From: Erysipelotrichaceae bacterium
GTDB taxonomy: Bacteria; Bacillota_I; Bacilli_A; Erysipelotrichales; Erysipelotrichaceae
Length of the DNA: 64,000 bases
Direction: 5' to 3'
Assembly (NCBI GenBank): GCA_017550145.1
Contig: JAFZQG010000040.1
Location: 19,173-83,172, forward strand
Shown here: in pieces, positions 47,487 to 55,711 of the stretch
Numbering within the stretch: the stretch's first letter is position 1
Layout of the letters: each line of letters starts with the position of its first letter
Program-made: the position numbers and the translations under genes
Notes under the pieces: model-generated
Database searches by the model: none
What the model was told of the DNA's origin: nothing
What the model saw: the letters and a program-made list of their open reading frames with translations, nothing else

Positions 47487-48368
47487 CTACACCTTCTTCT
47501 GTTCTTTCTTTCCGAAAATACCAGTCGGCTTGATGATCAGCACGAGGATCAGGATACCGAAACTGATGAAGTTGGAAGCTGACATTGACCAGTAACCGGA
47601 AACGAGGTTCTCAGCAATAGCCAGGATATAGCCGCCGACGACTGCACCTTTAAGTTCACCGATACCGCCTAAGACGGTGGCAGCGAAAGCCTTGTTACCG
47701 ATAGCCGAACCGACGGAAATTGATATTGATTTCAGATACATGCAGTACGCAACGCCACTGACGGCTGCCAGCATTGAACCGACGGCAAATGATACACCGA
47801 TCAGTGTATTGACCGGCATACCCATCAGGTGGCAGGCTTTAAGGTTCTGAGAAAGAGCTCTCAAGCCTCTACCGACACGGTTCTTCTGGGTGAACCAGTT
47901 CATGAAAAACAGAATCAGTAAAGTCGTACAGATGATGATGATCTGGATGGCACTCGTACGGGCACCGAACAGATCGATATATTTACCATCCAGCAGCGTC
48001 GGGAACTGTTTGATCTCACTGCCGAATGTTCCTTGGCAAATTTGTTCCAGGATCGTCTTGACACCGATTGAAGAAATCAGAGCATAGGTGTTACTGTCAC
48101 CTTTTTCTCTGATCGGCCTGATGGCGATGACTTCGATGACATAACCGATCGCACCGGCTGCCATAAGGGTCAGAATAAAAGTCAGCAAGACAGAAGATCC
48201 TGTTAATGACGTATATAATGCATAGAAAATAACTGCACTGGTTAAGAAAACTGCCGCATTGGACATGTTGATCAGCTGCAGGATCGAGTAGATCAGAGAG
48301 TAGCCGATCGCCGTCAATGCATAGATAGATCCTAAGGAAATACCGTTTACCAGAATTTGTAATAACAT
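47487..48368 (-). CDS. Liv-type ABC permease (LivH), second system
   Basis: The 293-residue membrane protein has NGISLGSIYALTAIGYSLIY, SQNLKACHLMGMPVNT and VLGGIGELKGAVVGG. AAAGGAG lies before the ATG. It begins just after the hairpin that follows the binding-protein gene. Confidence 0.94.
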   Translation of the reverse strand: MLLQILVNGISLGSIYALTAIGYSLIYSILQLINMSNAAVFLTSAVIFYALYTSLTGSSVLLTFILTLMAAGAIGYVIEVIAIRPIREKGDSNTYALISSIGVKTILEQICQGTFGSEIKQFPTLLDGKYIDLFGARTSAIQIIIICTTLLILFFMNWFTQKNRVGRGLRALSQNLKACHLMGMPVNTLIGVSFAVGSMLAAVSGVAYCMYLKSISISVGSAIGNKAFAATVLGGIGELKGAVVGGYILAIAENLVSGYWSMSASNFISFGILILVLIIKPTGIFGKKEQKKV

Positions 48369-48383
48369 ATGGTTCTCCTTTCA

Positions 48384-48422
48384 AAACAGACTTCACTTCA
48401 GAGTCTGAAATGAAGTCTGTTT
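48384..48422 (-). terminator. Intercistronic hairpin, second Liv system
   Basis: A 12-bp outer stem AAACAGACTTCA/TGAAGTCTGTTT (48384-48395 with 48411-48422) with an inner TTCAGA/TCTGAA stem, nearly continuous. Only a short T run follows, so it probably stabilises the upstream mRNA. Confidence 0.7.
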
Positions 48423-48443
48423 GAACAAATAATAATTAAATGA

Positions 48444-49700
48444 TTATTTCAGGCCGGCAACTGCGTCGACATCGAATGTATCGAGAATATCTTCGTAGTT
48501 AACCCACTTGAGTTCACCAGCATCGTTTCTGACGATCTGTGAGAGATACTGAGTCTGGAGGACACGACGTCCGGTTGCGAATGTAATAGCACCCTGAACA
48601 CCCGGGAAGTCCTTTAAGGTAGCTAACTGATCTCTGAATGACTGACGAGTTAAACCACCGTTCTGCATAGCCCAGATAACTGTCAGCATGCAGTTGTAAC
48701 CCTGGTCAGCATACTTCTGAGTAGTATTGTTGTCCTCAGCGAACTTAGCAGCGTACATTTCCTTGTACAGATTTTCGTATTCAATGTATACAGGGTCAGT
48801 TAAGTCCTTGGTTCTTGCGTATACACCGTATAAGCCTTCACCTAAGTCGCCTAAGTTCTGTAAAACGTTGGAAGTACGAGACTTAGAAGAAACCTGCCAC
48901 TGGCAATCCAGACCGATTGTTTCAGCCTGCTGTCTGATTAAGACGATATCGTTTTCAGCACAGAAGCACATAACCAGTTCAGGGTTAGTTTCCTTGATCT
49001 TGGTCAGAATGGAAGCGAAGTCCTGCTGACCATCTTCATATTTCTCACTAGCTAAGAGAGTAACACCGAGTTTTTCAGCAGTCTCAGTGTAGTACTTGCA
49101 GGTTTCAAGACCCCAAGAGTCACTTGAATAAATCAGAGCGATGTTCTTGTAGCCGAGGTATTCAATGTCGTATGCAGCAACTCTGGCAGCAGCTGTATCC
49201 TGAGTAACTGAAAGAGAGAAGCCCCAATCACCGCTGGTCGGTAAGAAGTCTGACTTAGAGCAGGTCAGAGCATACTGTACAACTTCAGCATCTCTGTAGA
49301 TGGTAGCGCATGGATAAGAAACACCAGATGCGAATGAACCGATTTCCAAGAGATAGTAAGGGTCAGTGCTGGCAACGATCTTTTCAGCGATTGTTGCACC
49401 TTCGGTAGCATCGTTCTTGTCATCATAGTAGTCAAGAATGATCTTGCCTGTACCATCACCATTGATCCAGCCTTCGTTTTCCAGCTTCTTTAAGCCGATT
49501 TCCAGACCCATCTGGATGTACTCAGCGTAGGAAGCATTAGTGCCTGTGAATGGAAGGCTTACAGCGATGTGGTAATCACCGTTTTCATCAGCTGCGGTTT
49601 CGACAGTTTCTTCGCCGCCACCGTTGCCACCGTTACCTGAACAGCCGGCAATAGTGAAAACCATCATCAAAATCAGTAATAAGCTAAAAAGTTTTTTCAT
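48444..49700 (-). CDS. Liv-type substrate-binding lipoprotein, second system
   Basis: The start at 49700 (MKKLFSLLLILMMVFTIAGC) has AAAAGGAG upstream. The 418-residue lipoprotein has a glycine-rich linker after the lipobox IAGC and a type I binding fold: IAVSLPFTGTNASYAEYIQMG, YEDGQQDFASILTKI, YADQGYNCMLTVIW. It defines the substrate of the operon. Similarity to LivJ at 26.9 kb is only general, consistent with a different ligand. Confidence 0.93.
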   Translation of the reverse strand: MKKLFSLLLILMMVFTIAGCSGNGGNGGGEETVETAADENGDYHIAVSLPFTGTNASYAEYIQMGLEIGLKKLENEGWINGDGTGKIILDYYDDKNDATEGATIAEKIVASTDPYYLLEIGSFASGVSYPCATIYRDAEVVQYALTCSKSDFLPTSGDWGFSLSVTQDTAAARVAAYDIEYLGYKNIALIYSSDSWGLETCKYYTETAEKLGVTLLASEKYEDGQQDFASILTKIKETNPELVMCFCAENDIVLIRQQAETIGLDCQWQVSSKSRTSNVLQNLGDLGEGLYGVYARTKDLTDPVYIEYENLYKEMYAAKFAEDNNTTQKYADQGYNCMLTVIWAMQNGGLTRQSFRDQLATLKDFPGVQGAITFATGRRVLQTQYLSQIVRNDAGELKWVNYEDILDTFDVDAVAGLK

Positions 49701-49747
49701 ATTGTCTCCTTTTCTTATTTCAACAGTATTCATTTACTGTTAACGGA

Positions 49748-50254
49748 CTATTTTTTGGTCTTATATCTTAATGTGCAGTATTCGCACCCGTCAGCCAGTG
49801 AACCTTCAAGTTCAAAATCAAGACCGACACCTTCCGCAATACCGCGGTCACCTTCCATGGCGATGGAGCACATCATTGCACACTCTTCATCGCTTAAGCC
49901 CATTTCCTGCCAGGCTTTTAATAAAGCACAGTAGTTGAGTGTTACGACTGCTTCATCTTCATTGGAGCTGACCAGTTTCTTTTCGAACGTCTCAGATAAA
50001 GCCTTACCGGTAAAGTACTTCGCATAAGTTTCCGCATTGAGATCCTTGCCTTCGAAACTCTTCTTTTCCTTTTCGCCGGATTTCACACCGATCTTACGGA
50101 TCGCTTTTCTCATGATCGGTTCAAGATCAATGCCCTCTTCCTTGGCTTCCTGATAGAAAGCCGCAGCCCATCTGCCTCTCTGTTCAATGGCAGCTCTTCT
50201 GACATTTACGACGCTGTCATCGGTTATATGCGGAGTATTTTTAATCTTGCTCAT
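49748..50254 (-). CDS. L-2-amino-thiazoline-4-carboxylate hydrolase-like protein
   Basis: The 168-residue protein resembles the ATC hydrolase family: an N-terminal helix with RAAIEQRGRWAAAFYQEA and the C-terminal block NYCALLKAWQEMGLSDEE, CAMMCSIAMEGDRGIAEGVG and DGCEYCTLRY. Cysteines at the NYC, MMC and EYC positions fit the family. ATC hydrolase opens a thiazoline ring en route to L-cysteine. It is first in the operon, and an L-cysteine desulfidase-like gene lies farther along, so the two may belong to one sulfur compound pathway. The family also appears in other contexts, so the exact reaction is uncertain. Confidence 0.7.
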   Translation of the reverse strand: MSKIKNTPHITDDSVVNVRRAAIEQRGRWAAAFYQEAKEEGIDLEPIMRKAIRKIGVKSGEKEKKSFEGKDLNAETYAKYFTGKALSETFEKKLVSSNEDEAVVTLNYCALLKAWQEMGLSDEECAMMCSIAMEGDRGIAEGVGLDFELEGSLADGCEYCTLRYKTKK

Positions 50255-50288
50255 TATCTAGCCCTCATTTCTTCAACCTAATTCTAAA

Positions 50289-50302
50289 TGAAAGCGCTAT
50301 CG
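50289..50302. promoter_or_regulatory. cre-like site at the start of the ATC-hydrolase/UroD operon
   Basis: TGAAAGCGCTATCG matches TGWAANCGNTNWCA at 13 of 14 positions. It sits just downstream of the -10 box, the same geometry as at 14377-14390, and predicts CcpA repression by good sugars. Confidence 0.65.
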
Positions 50303-50308
50303 TCTTTG

Positions 50309-50336
50309 ATTAGAATTTCCTACACTTTCCTTGTAA
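50309..50336 (-). promoter_or_regulatory. Candidate promoter of the ATC-hydrolase/UroD operon
   Basis: TTACAA (50331-50336), 16 nt, TCTAAT (50309-50314) on the minus strand. The weak -35 fits a promoter that needs an activator. Confidence 0.5.
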
Positions 50337-50364
50337 TAATGTTAGTTATTTCACAAATTAAGCA

Positions 50365-50405
50365 TAAAAAAACACATATTTCCGTCAGTTTTACAGAAAT
50401 ATGTG
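50365..50405 (-). terminator. Terminator of the two-component operon
   Basis: 10-bp stem CACATATTTC/GAAATATGTG (50373-50382 with 50396-50405), followed by TTTTTTT on the minus strand. Confidence 0.85.
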
Positions 50406-50414
50406 CCATTTTAC

Positions 50415-51449
50415 TCAGTTTTCTTCTTCGCTGACCATCTTTTGTCTGTATTGCATCGGTGTCAGAGAATACTTATCCTTAAAGACCCTGTTGAAATATG
50501 CCACATCGGAGAAACCGATCATATCAGCGATCTCATAGATCTTAAGTTCGATATTGCCTAAAAGTTCCTTCGCCTTCTCCATCCGCAGATTATTTAGATA
50601 GAGTGAAAAGCTCTGCTGCATATCTCGGGAGAAACGGTTGGACAGATAGTTAGGTGTCACATTCAGCTTATAGGCACAATAGTTGACGTTCAGATCGCTG
50701 TTGGACATCTCTTTATGAATGATTCTTAAACATTCACTTACGATCTGCGTGATCTCATGATCTCCCACATATCTTTCGCAACAGTCCTTCAGATACCTGC
50801 TGAAGACTTCCTTTAGCTGATCCTTGTCCGCACAGTCATAGACCTCTTTCATCGCATTACGCGTATACAGAGGGATCGAACGGTTCATCGGGAATACATC
50901 ATAGTGGATATACATGATCCAGCCGTAGACTCTGTTTTTCAGATCAACGATGTTTTCATCGTCATTCTCAAAATACTCATCCAGCTGTTTTTCAACCAGT
51001 GAATAATCATTGGAAGATATCGCTTTACTAAGATTGGCGACAATACTGTCTTCATCTTGATTTGAACGGGAACGCTGATGATAATTGACGATACTGTTTA
51101 AAGTATCCTCCAGATCGTTCTTCAGAAACGGTTTGAACAGATAGTCGTAGACGTTCTTGCTTCTGATGGCTGTCTTGAGATATTTCTGATCATCATATGC
51201 CGAAATGACAATGACCGGAATATCCAGATCCTGTTCATCGATCTGTTCGATCAGCCAGATGCCGTCTTTCTGCGGCATTCTGATATCCGTGATCATGATA
51301 TCGGGTTTATTCTCCTTGATCAGATCAAAAGCCTGGAGACCATTATTGGCCAGACCGCAGACTTCAAAGCCATCCAGTTCATCAACGATTGCCGCAATAC
51401 CGTTCAGAGAGAGTTTCTCATCATCCGCAATCACTACTTTTTTATTCAT
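50415..51449 (-). CDS. Response regulator with AraC-type DNA-binding domain (YesN-like)
   Basis: The 344-residue protein has a receiver domain (1-120; phosphoacceptor Asp55 in IMITDIRMP, with KPFLKNDL as the conserved Lys), a middle linker, and a C-terminal AraC helix-turn-helix pair (about 240-340: NVTPNYLSNRFSRD, IADMIGFSDVAYFNRVFKDKY). It pairs with the overlapping YesM-type kinase. Its likely targets are the neighbouring ATC-hydrolase/UroD operon and the MFS gene, by position only. Confidence 0.93.
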   Translation of the reverse strand: MNKKVVIADDEKLSLNGIAAIVDELDGFEVCGLANNGLQAFDLIKENKPDIMITDIRMPQKDGIWLIEQIDEQDLDIPVIVISAYDDQKYLKTAIRSKNVYDYLFKPFLKNDLEDTLNSIVNYHQRSRSNQDEDSIVANLSKAISSNDYSLVEKQLDEYFENDDENIVDLKNRVYGWIMYIHYDVFPMNRSIPLYTRNAMKEVYDCADKDQLKEVFSRYLKDCCERYVGDHEITQIVSECLRIIHKEMSNSDLNVNYCAYKLNVTPNYLSNRFSRDMQQSFSLYLNNLRMEKAKELLGNIELKIYEIADMIGFSDVAYFNRVFKDKYSLTPMQYRQKMVSEEEN

Positions 51450-53127
51450 TTATATCCTCCCTCGTCTTTTCTAACGGCAGTCTGATTTCCACGACTGTTT
51501 TTTCATCTTCGATCCTGTATGATAATCCACTGTTTTCGCCATAGTACATCTTCAGACGTTCATTGACATTTCTGATGCCATAGTGTTTCTTGGACAATTC
51601 CTCATCATTGTTCAGAAGCTTCTCAACTATCTCAAGATCCACCTTGGATCCGGTATTGCTTAAGGATAAAACCAGATAGTCACCCTCAATAAAAGATTTT
51701 ATCGAAATCAGTCCATGGATATTTTCTTCCAAGAAGCCATGATTCAAAGCGTTCTCGGCTAATGGCTGTAATATCTGTTTGATTACGATCAGATCTCTGG
51801 TATTCTCCGCCATATCATATTCCACATCATAGCTGTCTGGATAACGGTATTTCATGATCTCGAGGTATGAGCGGACATGCTCAAATTCTTTCTCTAACGG
51901 GATCATCGGTTTACCGCTGTTTAAAGAAATACGGAACAGATTGACCAGATCGATGACGATCTTCTGAATATCATCATCCTGATGATTGGCAGCCATCCAG
52001 GAAACGCTGGAAAGCGTATTGTATAGGAAGTGCGGATTGATCTGCGCCTGCAGCAGCATGAACTGGTTCTCCACTTCCTTCTTGGAGAATTCCTGGATAT
52101 TACGGATCGAATTGTTTACTTCATCAGCCAGATTATTGTAGCTGTCATAAAGATTCTTGACCTCTTTAGTCACATTCTCCGGTGCTTCGATATGCGCATA
52201 AGTCTCGCTTTGAGCCGCATCATTGATACGATCGGAAAGATTGACGATCGGCTTGGTCAGTCTGTTTATGAAATAGGCCGTCAGTATTATACCTATTAAT
52301 TCCAGAGCCAGAGTTGATAAAAGAATAACGGTTATACGGTTGGATGAGTCGACATATAATGATGAACCCTCGACAACCGCAACCAGTTTCCAGTTATTGT
52401 TTTTGAAAGTATGAACAAGTGTATAGGTAGCCTTTTCCGGTAAAGGGTTATCAAAGGAAATAAACTCGTTTCCCTCCTTTAATTCCAAGGTTCCCGAATA
52501 ATGATAAGGCAGAATAAACTCGTTGTTTTCATCAAGGAAATACATCTTGCCCTTCATATTGTCAGCTGTTCCGAAGGAATAGACCATATCGACGATCCGC
52601 GGGAAAGAATAATCGACTGAGACAATGGCGATTACTTTGGAAAGATCGTTTAATGAAAACATCGGTCTGATGACTCTGATGCAGTCCTTATTGTCCGGCC
52701 GGCATTTCCAGGTATAGGTATTTGAGATATTATAATCAAACAGTCCCTCCTCATAGCAGGAATAACCGTTTTGCGAAGCATTGGGATAATAGACATCGTC
52801 TTCAAAAACCGGCAGGACCTGTACCTCATCAGCTGCAACGATCAGTTTCAGTGATTCCGCAGTTTCTTCGATTCTGTAGTAATCATATTCTTCGACTTCC
52901 AGCAGATTCTGCAGCTCCCTGTTGGAACAGATCGTCAGCAGTTTATCTTCACAGGAATCAAATATATCCTGTAATTCATTGACATCCTGCAGAATGAGGT
53001 TGTTGTAGGTAAGCGTATTTTCCCGATAAAGCAGGTATCTTAACTCCATGATCGAAGAAAAAGCGATGATCGCAAGCGTCAGCGTGATGATGGCGATATT
53101 AATGATCAGCAGTTTTCTCTTCAGCAT
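51442..53127 (-). CDS. Sensor histidine kinase (YesM-like)
   Basis: The 561-residue membrane kinase has a TM segment at about 7-27, an extracytoplasmic sensor of about 240 residues, a second TM (about 265-290), a HAMP linker (INRLTKPIVNLSDRI), the His_kinase motif AQINPHFLYNTLSSVSW with the phosphorylated His, and an HATPase domain (QPLAENALNHGF, YGIRNVNERLKMYYG). The type is the YesM/LytS family that usually senses sugars or metabolites. It overlaps the regulator by 8 nt. Confidence 0.94.
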   Translation of the reverse strand: MLKRKLLIINIAIITLTLAIIAFSSIMELRYLLYRENTLTYNNLILQDVNELQDIFDSCEDKLLTICSNRELQNLLEVEEYDYYRIEETAESLKLIVAADEVQVLPVFEDDVYYPNASQNGYSCYEEGLFDYNISNTYTWKCRPDNKDCIRVIRPMFSLNDLSKVIAIVSVDYSFPRIVDMVYSFGTADNMKGKMYFLDENNEFILPYHYSGTLELKEGNEFISFDNPLPEKATYTLVHTFKNNNWKLVAVVEGSSLYVDSSNRITVILLSTLALELIGIILTAYFINRLTKPIVNLSDRINDAAQSETYAHIEAPENVTKEVKNLYDSYNNLADEVNNSIRNIQEFSKKEVENQFMLLQAQINPHFLYNTLSSVSWMAANHQDDDIQKIVIDLVNLFRISLNSGKPMIPLEKEFEHVRSYLEIMKYRYPDSYDVEYDMAENTRDLIVIKQILQPLAENALNHGFLEENIHGLISIKSFIEGDYLVLSLSNTGSKVDLEIVEKLLNNDEELSKKHYGIRNVNERLKMYYGENSGLSYRIEDEKTVVEIRLPLEKTREDINE

Positions 53128-53177
53128 TCTTTTTTTACCTTTTATATTTTAACATTCCCCACCTTTATGGATATATA

Positions 53178-53194
53178 CTTTGGTTTTCCCAAAG
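53178..53194. repeat. Inverted repeat in the kinase-MFS divergent region
   Basis: CTTTGG-TTTTC-CCAAAG, 6-bp arms, lying 6 bp upstream of the MFS -10 box and covering its spacer/-35 region. A candidate operator. Confidence 0.45.
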
Positions 53195-53199
53195 AGTGT

Positions 53200-53205
53200 T
53201 AAGAT
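53200..53205 (+). promoter_or_regulatory. -10 box of the MFS gene
   Basis: TAAGAT lies 7 nt before the GTG at 53213; no good -35 is present and the inverted repeat occupies that place. Confidence 0.45.
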
Positions 53206-53212
53206 TAAAGAA

Positions 53213-54421
53213 GTGAAGAATAAGATTATCTATATTTCCATCGTTATATCATTATGCCTGCTGGCATGTGCCACCATCGGTATTCCCAATACCTACGGCC
53301 TTTTTTATCAGCCGCTTTCAGACATTCTCAATACCGGTAAAGCCAATGCGACCTTGCATGTTTCGATCGCCGGACTGGCAACCGGTTTTTCTTCACCTTT
53401 GATCGTCAAAGCTCTGAAAAAGATCTCCTATCGGACCGTTATGATATCCGGAATCCTCATGTTAGGAATATCGGGAATCATTATCGGCAATTCACAAAGC
53501 CTTTTATTAGTTAACTGTATGGGCATTATAAGAGGAATCGGCCTTGCCTGTACAAGTAATGTCATCATCACGATGCTGACAGGCAAATGGTTTATGGCAC
53601 GAAGAGGTACGATATCCGGCCTCATCATGAGCTTCTCCGGTATCATGGGATCACTCTTTTCCCCGGTTGTTTCAAAGATGTTAGTAAACTATGGCTTCAG
53701 AAATGCCTATCTGATCTGTATTCTGCTGATGATCGTTCTGGCCTTACCGTCAATATTCATTCCATTAAAACCGGAAGATATCAGAATGAAAGCCTATGGT
53801 TATGATCAGAAAGATGTTGTTGCCAAAGATTCATACGAAGGATATTATGATCTTTCATTTGCCTCTAAAGCCTTTCTGCTTCTGATAACGACATCCTTCC
53901 TTATCATCTGTGTTACGACTCTGACATCCTATCTGCCAAGTTATGTGGAAAGTCTGAAACAGAGTGCCGGAAACGGAGCTGCTCTCTTATCGGCTTCTAT
54001 GGTCGGCAATGTTCTGTTTAAGTTCCTTATCGGTATCTCAATTGACCGTAAAGGTGTCTTTTTCTCTTTTGTGACATTCATGTCGATCAGCTTCATCGGT
54101 TTGCTGCTGATCGTTACATTACCGCATAACTATCCGGTCCTCTTAATAGCTGGAGTATTATACGGGGCCTGTTATGCCGTCAATAAAGTTGCCATACCAT
54201 TAACCGTCAGAATCTTCTTCGGTGATGAGAAATACGGCGAAGCTTACAGCGTTCTTTCCTTGTGTGAAAACATATCCCGTTCCTTTATCATTACATCTAT
54301 CGGATTTATATTCGATCACAGCGGTTCATATCTGATCTGTTTCTTTATAGCCTTAGCTGCTTCAATCGCTTCTTCGGCAATGATCTTATATCAGAAAAAC
54401 AGAATAGAAAAAGAAAACTGA
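53213..54421 (+). CDS. Major facilitator superfamily transporter
   Basis: The 402-residue protein has twelve hydrophobic segments, with a central charged loop at about residues 190-215. The start is uncertain: a TTG at 53180 lies inside the inverted repeat, so I use the GTG at 53213 (VKNKIIYIS), 7 nt after a -10 box. Blocks such as NTYGLFYQPLSDIL and LACTSNVIITMLTGKWFMARRGTISG recall oxalate/monocarboxylate-type MFS antiporters. It is divergent from the two-component system and may carry the substrate or a product of the neighbouring catabolic operon. Confidence 0.88.
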   Translation: MKNKIIYISIVISLCLLACATIGIPNTYGLFYQPLSDILNTGKANATLHVSIAGLATGFSSPLIVKALKKISYRTVMISGILMLGISGIIIGNSQSLLLVNCMGIIRGIGLACTSNVIITMLTGKWFMARRGTISGLIMSFSGIMGSLFSPVVSKMLVNYGFRNAYLICILLMIVLALPSIFIPLKPEDIRMKAYGYDQKDVVAKDSYEGYYDLSFASKAFLLLITTSFLIICVTTLTSYLPSYVESLKQSAGNGAALLSASMVGNVLFKFLIGISIDRKGVFFSFVTFMSISFIGLLLIVTLPHNYPVLLIAGVLYGACYAVNKVAIPLTVRIFFGDEKYGEAYSVLSLCENISRSFIITSIGFIFDHSGSYLICFFIALAASIASSAMILYQKNRIEKEN

Positions 54422-54440
54422 TCCGATTTGGATCAGTTTC
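54416..54440. terminator. Bidirectional terminator between MFS gene and tldE
   Basis: 10-bp stem AAACTGATCC/GGATCAGTTT with a 5-nt loop. On the minus strand it is followed by a long T-rich run; on the plus strand only by TTTCGC. Confidence 0.8.
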
Positions 54441-54445
54441 GCTGT

Positions 54446-55711
54446 TTAGGATATTTCGATCCCCTTAAAGATCATATATTTAGGACCTTTATAGTATTTC
54501 GAAGCGGTCGTTTCCTTGGAGAATTCGACCTTTTTTATATCTTCATAGATGTTGCCGGAAATCGATAGACCGGTTAAAGGAATATACTTCTTACCATCAA
54601 AGTATTTAGCCAGTCTGATCTCACCGCCCCAGTATCCGGAATCCTCTTCCATCTGCGGAGACGAGAAAGCTTCGACGAGCAGATGTTTCTCTTTGCCGAT
54701 ATCAACGCCATCTGCTTTAAGCTCACAGACAGGCAGGTTACCGCTGATCTTCTTTTCCTTCAGATAGTAACCGAAACGGATATCACCATAGGTGTTTTTC
54801 GCAACTCCGCCTTTGATAAGTTTGACCGGTTTTAATAAGACACCGTTTGAATCGTAGCGGCGTGAAGCACTGCAGCCTGAGACAACAGCTTTCATCGTCA
54901 GATCAAACGGATTATCGGAAACTTTGTCATTAATCTGATAATGATTCTGTTTAATATAAGTATTCTTATATGAAAGATTTTCTGCCAGGTTATAAACGAT
55001 ATCTTCAACCATTTCGCCTTTGACCAGAACCTTAAGATCCTTAGGCAACTTAACATCCTTAAGTGTCACAGCTTGTGAACGGTCTTTCGCCATTTTCAGG
55101 ATCTCATCGATCTCTTTGGTGATCTGATTGTAATCGGCCTTGTTTGATTCATGGAATTTGTATAACTCGAATTCCTCTTTTTTATTTGACCAGGTCGGAA
55201 TACATTCGACTTCGACTTTAAAGTGTTCAGATACATGATCGATTCCGTTGGAGTTAATGAACTCTTCATTGAATCTTGATACAAAGATCTCGGTCGAATT
55301 GATCCAGCCGTTCTTATAGGTATCAGCCTTGAATACCGCTTTGGCTACATTCGAAGCTATCTCGTTGAGATCTTTCTTTATTTCGATCTTCTCTTTGATA
55401 TTTTCGGTTTTAGGTGCCAGAGGATAGTACTCATTTTTTGCTGTCTTGGCTTTACTGATGGCACTGTTTAATTTCTTATTTAAAGAATCTTTATCATCGG
55501 CAGCTGTCAGCGTGATCGTCGATGAACCCGTCGTCTTCTTATCGGATACATAAACGGTAATTGCCGTATTCTCTATCTTGACCGCTCTGTTGATCTCAAG
55601 ATGATCAAGCACATAGAACAGTTCACGGGAATCTTTGTTTACGATACTTACCTCATAACCGGAAATCTTTTTATTGGCTTTCAGACAAGCCAGAATTTCA
55701 TTCTTTTTCAT
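54446..55711 (-). CDS. tldE: TldE/PmbA-family protein
   Basis: I use the ATG at 55711 (MKKNEILACL); the frame upstream runs within tldD. The 421-residue protein is PmbA/TldE-like, the partner that lacks the metal-binding HExxxH. Blocks include YKNGWINSTEIFVSRF and SGCSASRRYDSNGVLLKPVKLI. TldD-TldE heterodimers are metalloproteases that finish unfolded or modified peptides (for example microcin B17 leader removal). It overlaps the tldD stop by 1 nt, so the two are coupled. Confidence 0.85.
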   Translation of the reverse strand: MKKNEILACLKANKKISGYEVSIVNKDSRELFYVLDHLEINRAVKIENTAITVYVSDKKTTGSSTITLTAADDKDSLNKKLNSAISKAKTAKNEYYPLAPKTENIKEKIEIKKDLNEIASNVAKAVFKADTYKNGWINSTEIFVSRFNEEFINSNGIDHVSEHFKVEVECIPTWSNKKEEFELYKFHESNKADYNQITKEIDEILKMAKDRSQAVTLKDVKLPKDLKVLVKGEMVEDIVYNLAENLSYKNTYIKQNHYQINDKVSDNPFDLTMKAVVSGCSASRRYDSNGVLLKPVKLIKGGVAKNTYGDIRFGYYLKEKKISGNLPVCELKADGVDIGKEKHLLVEAFSSPQMEEDSGYWGGEIRLAKYFDGKKYIPLTGLSISGNIYEDIKKVEFSKETTASKYYKGPKYMIFKGIEIS

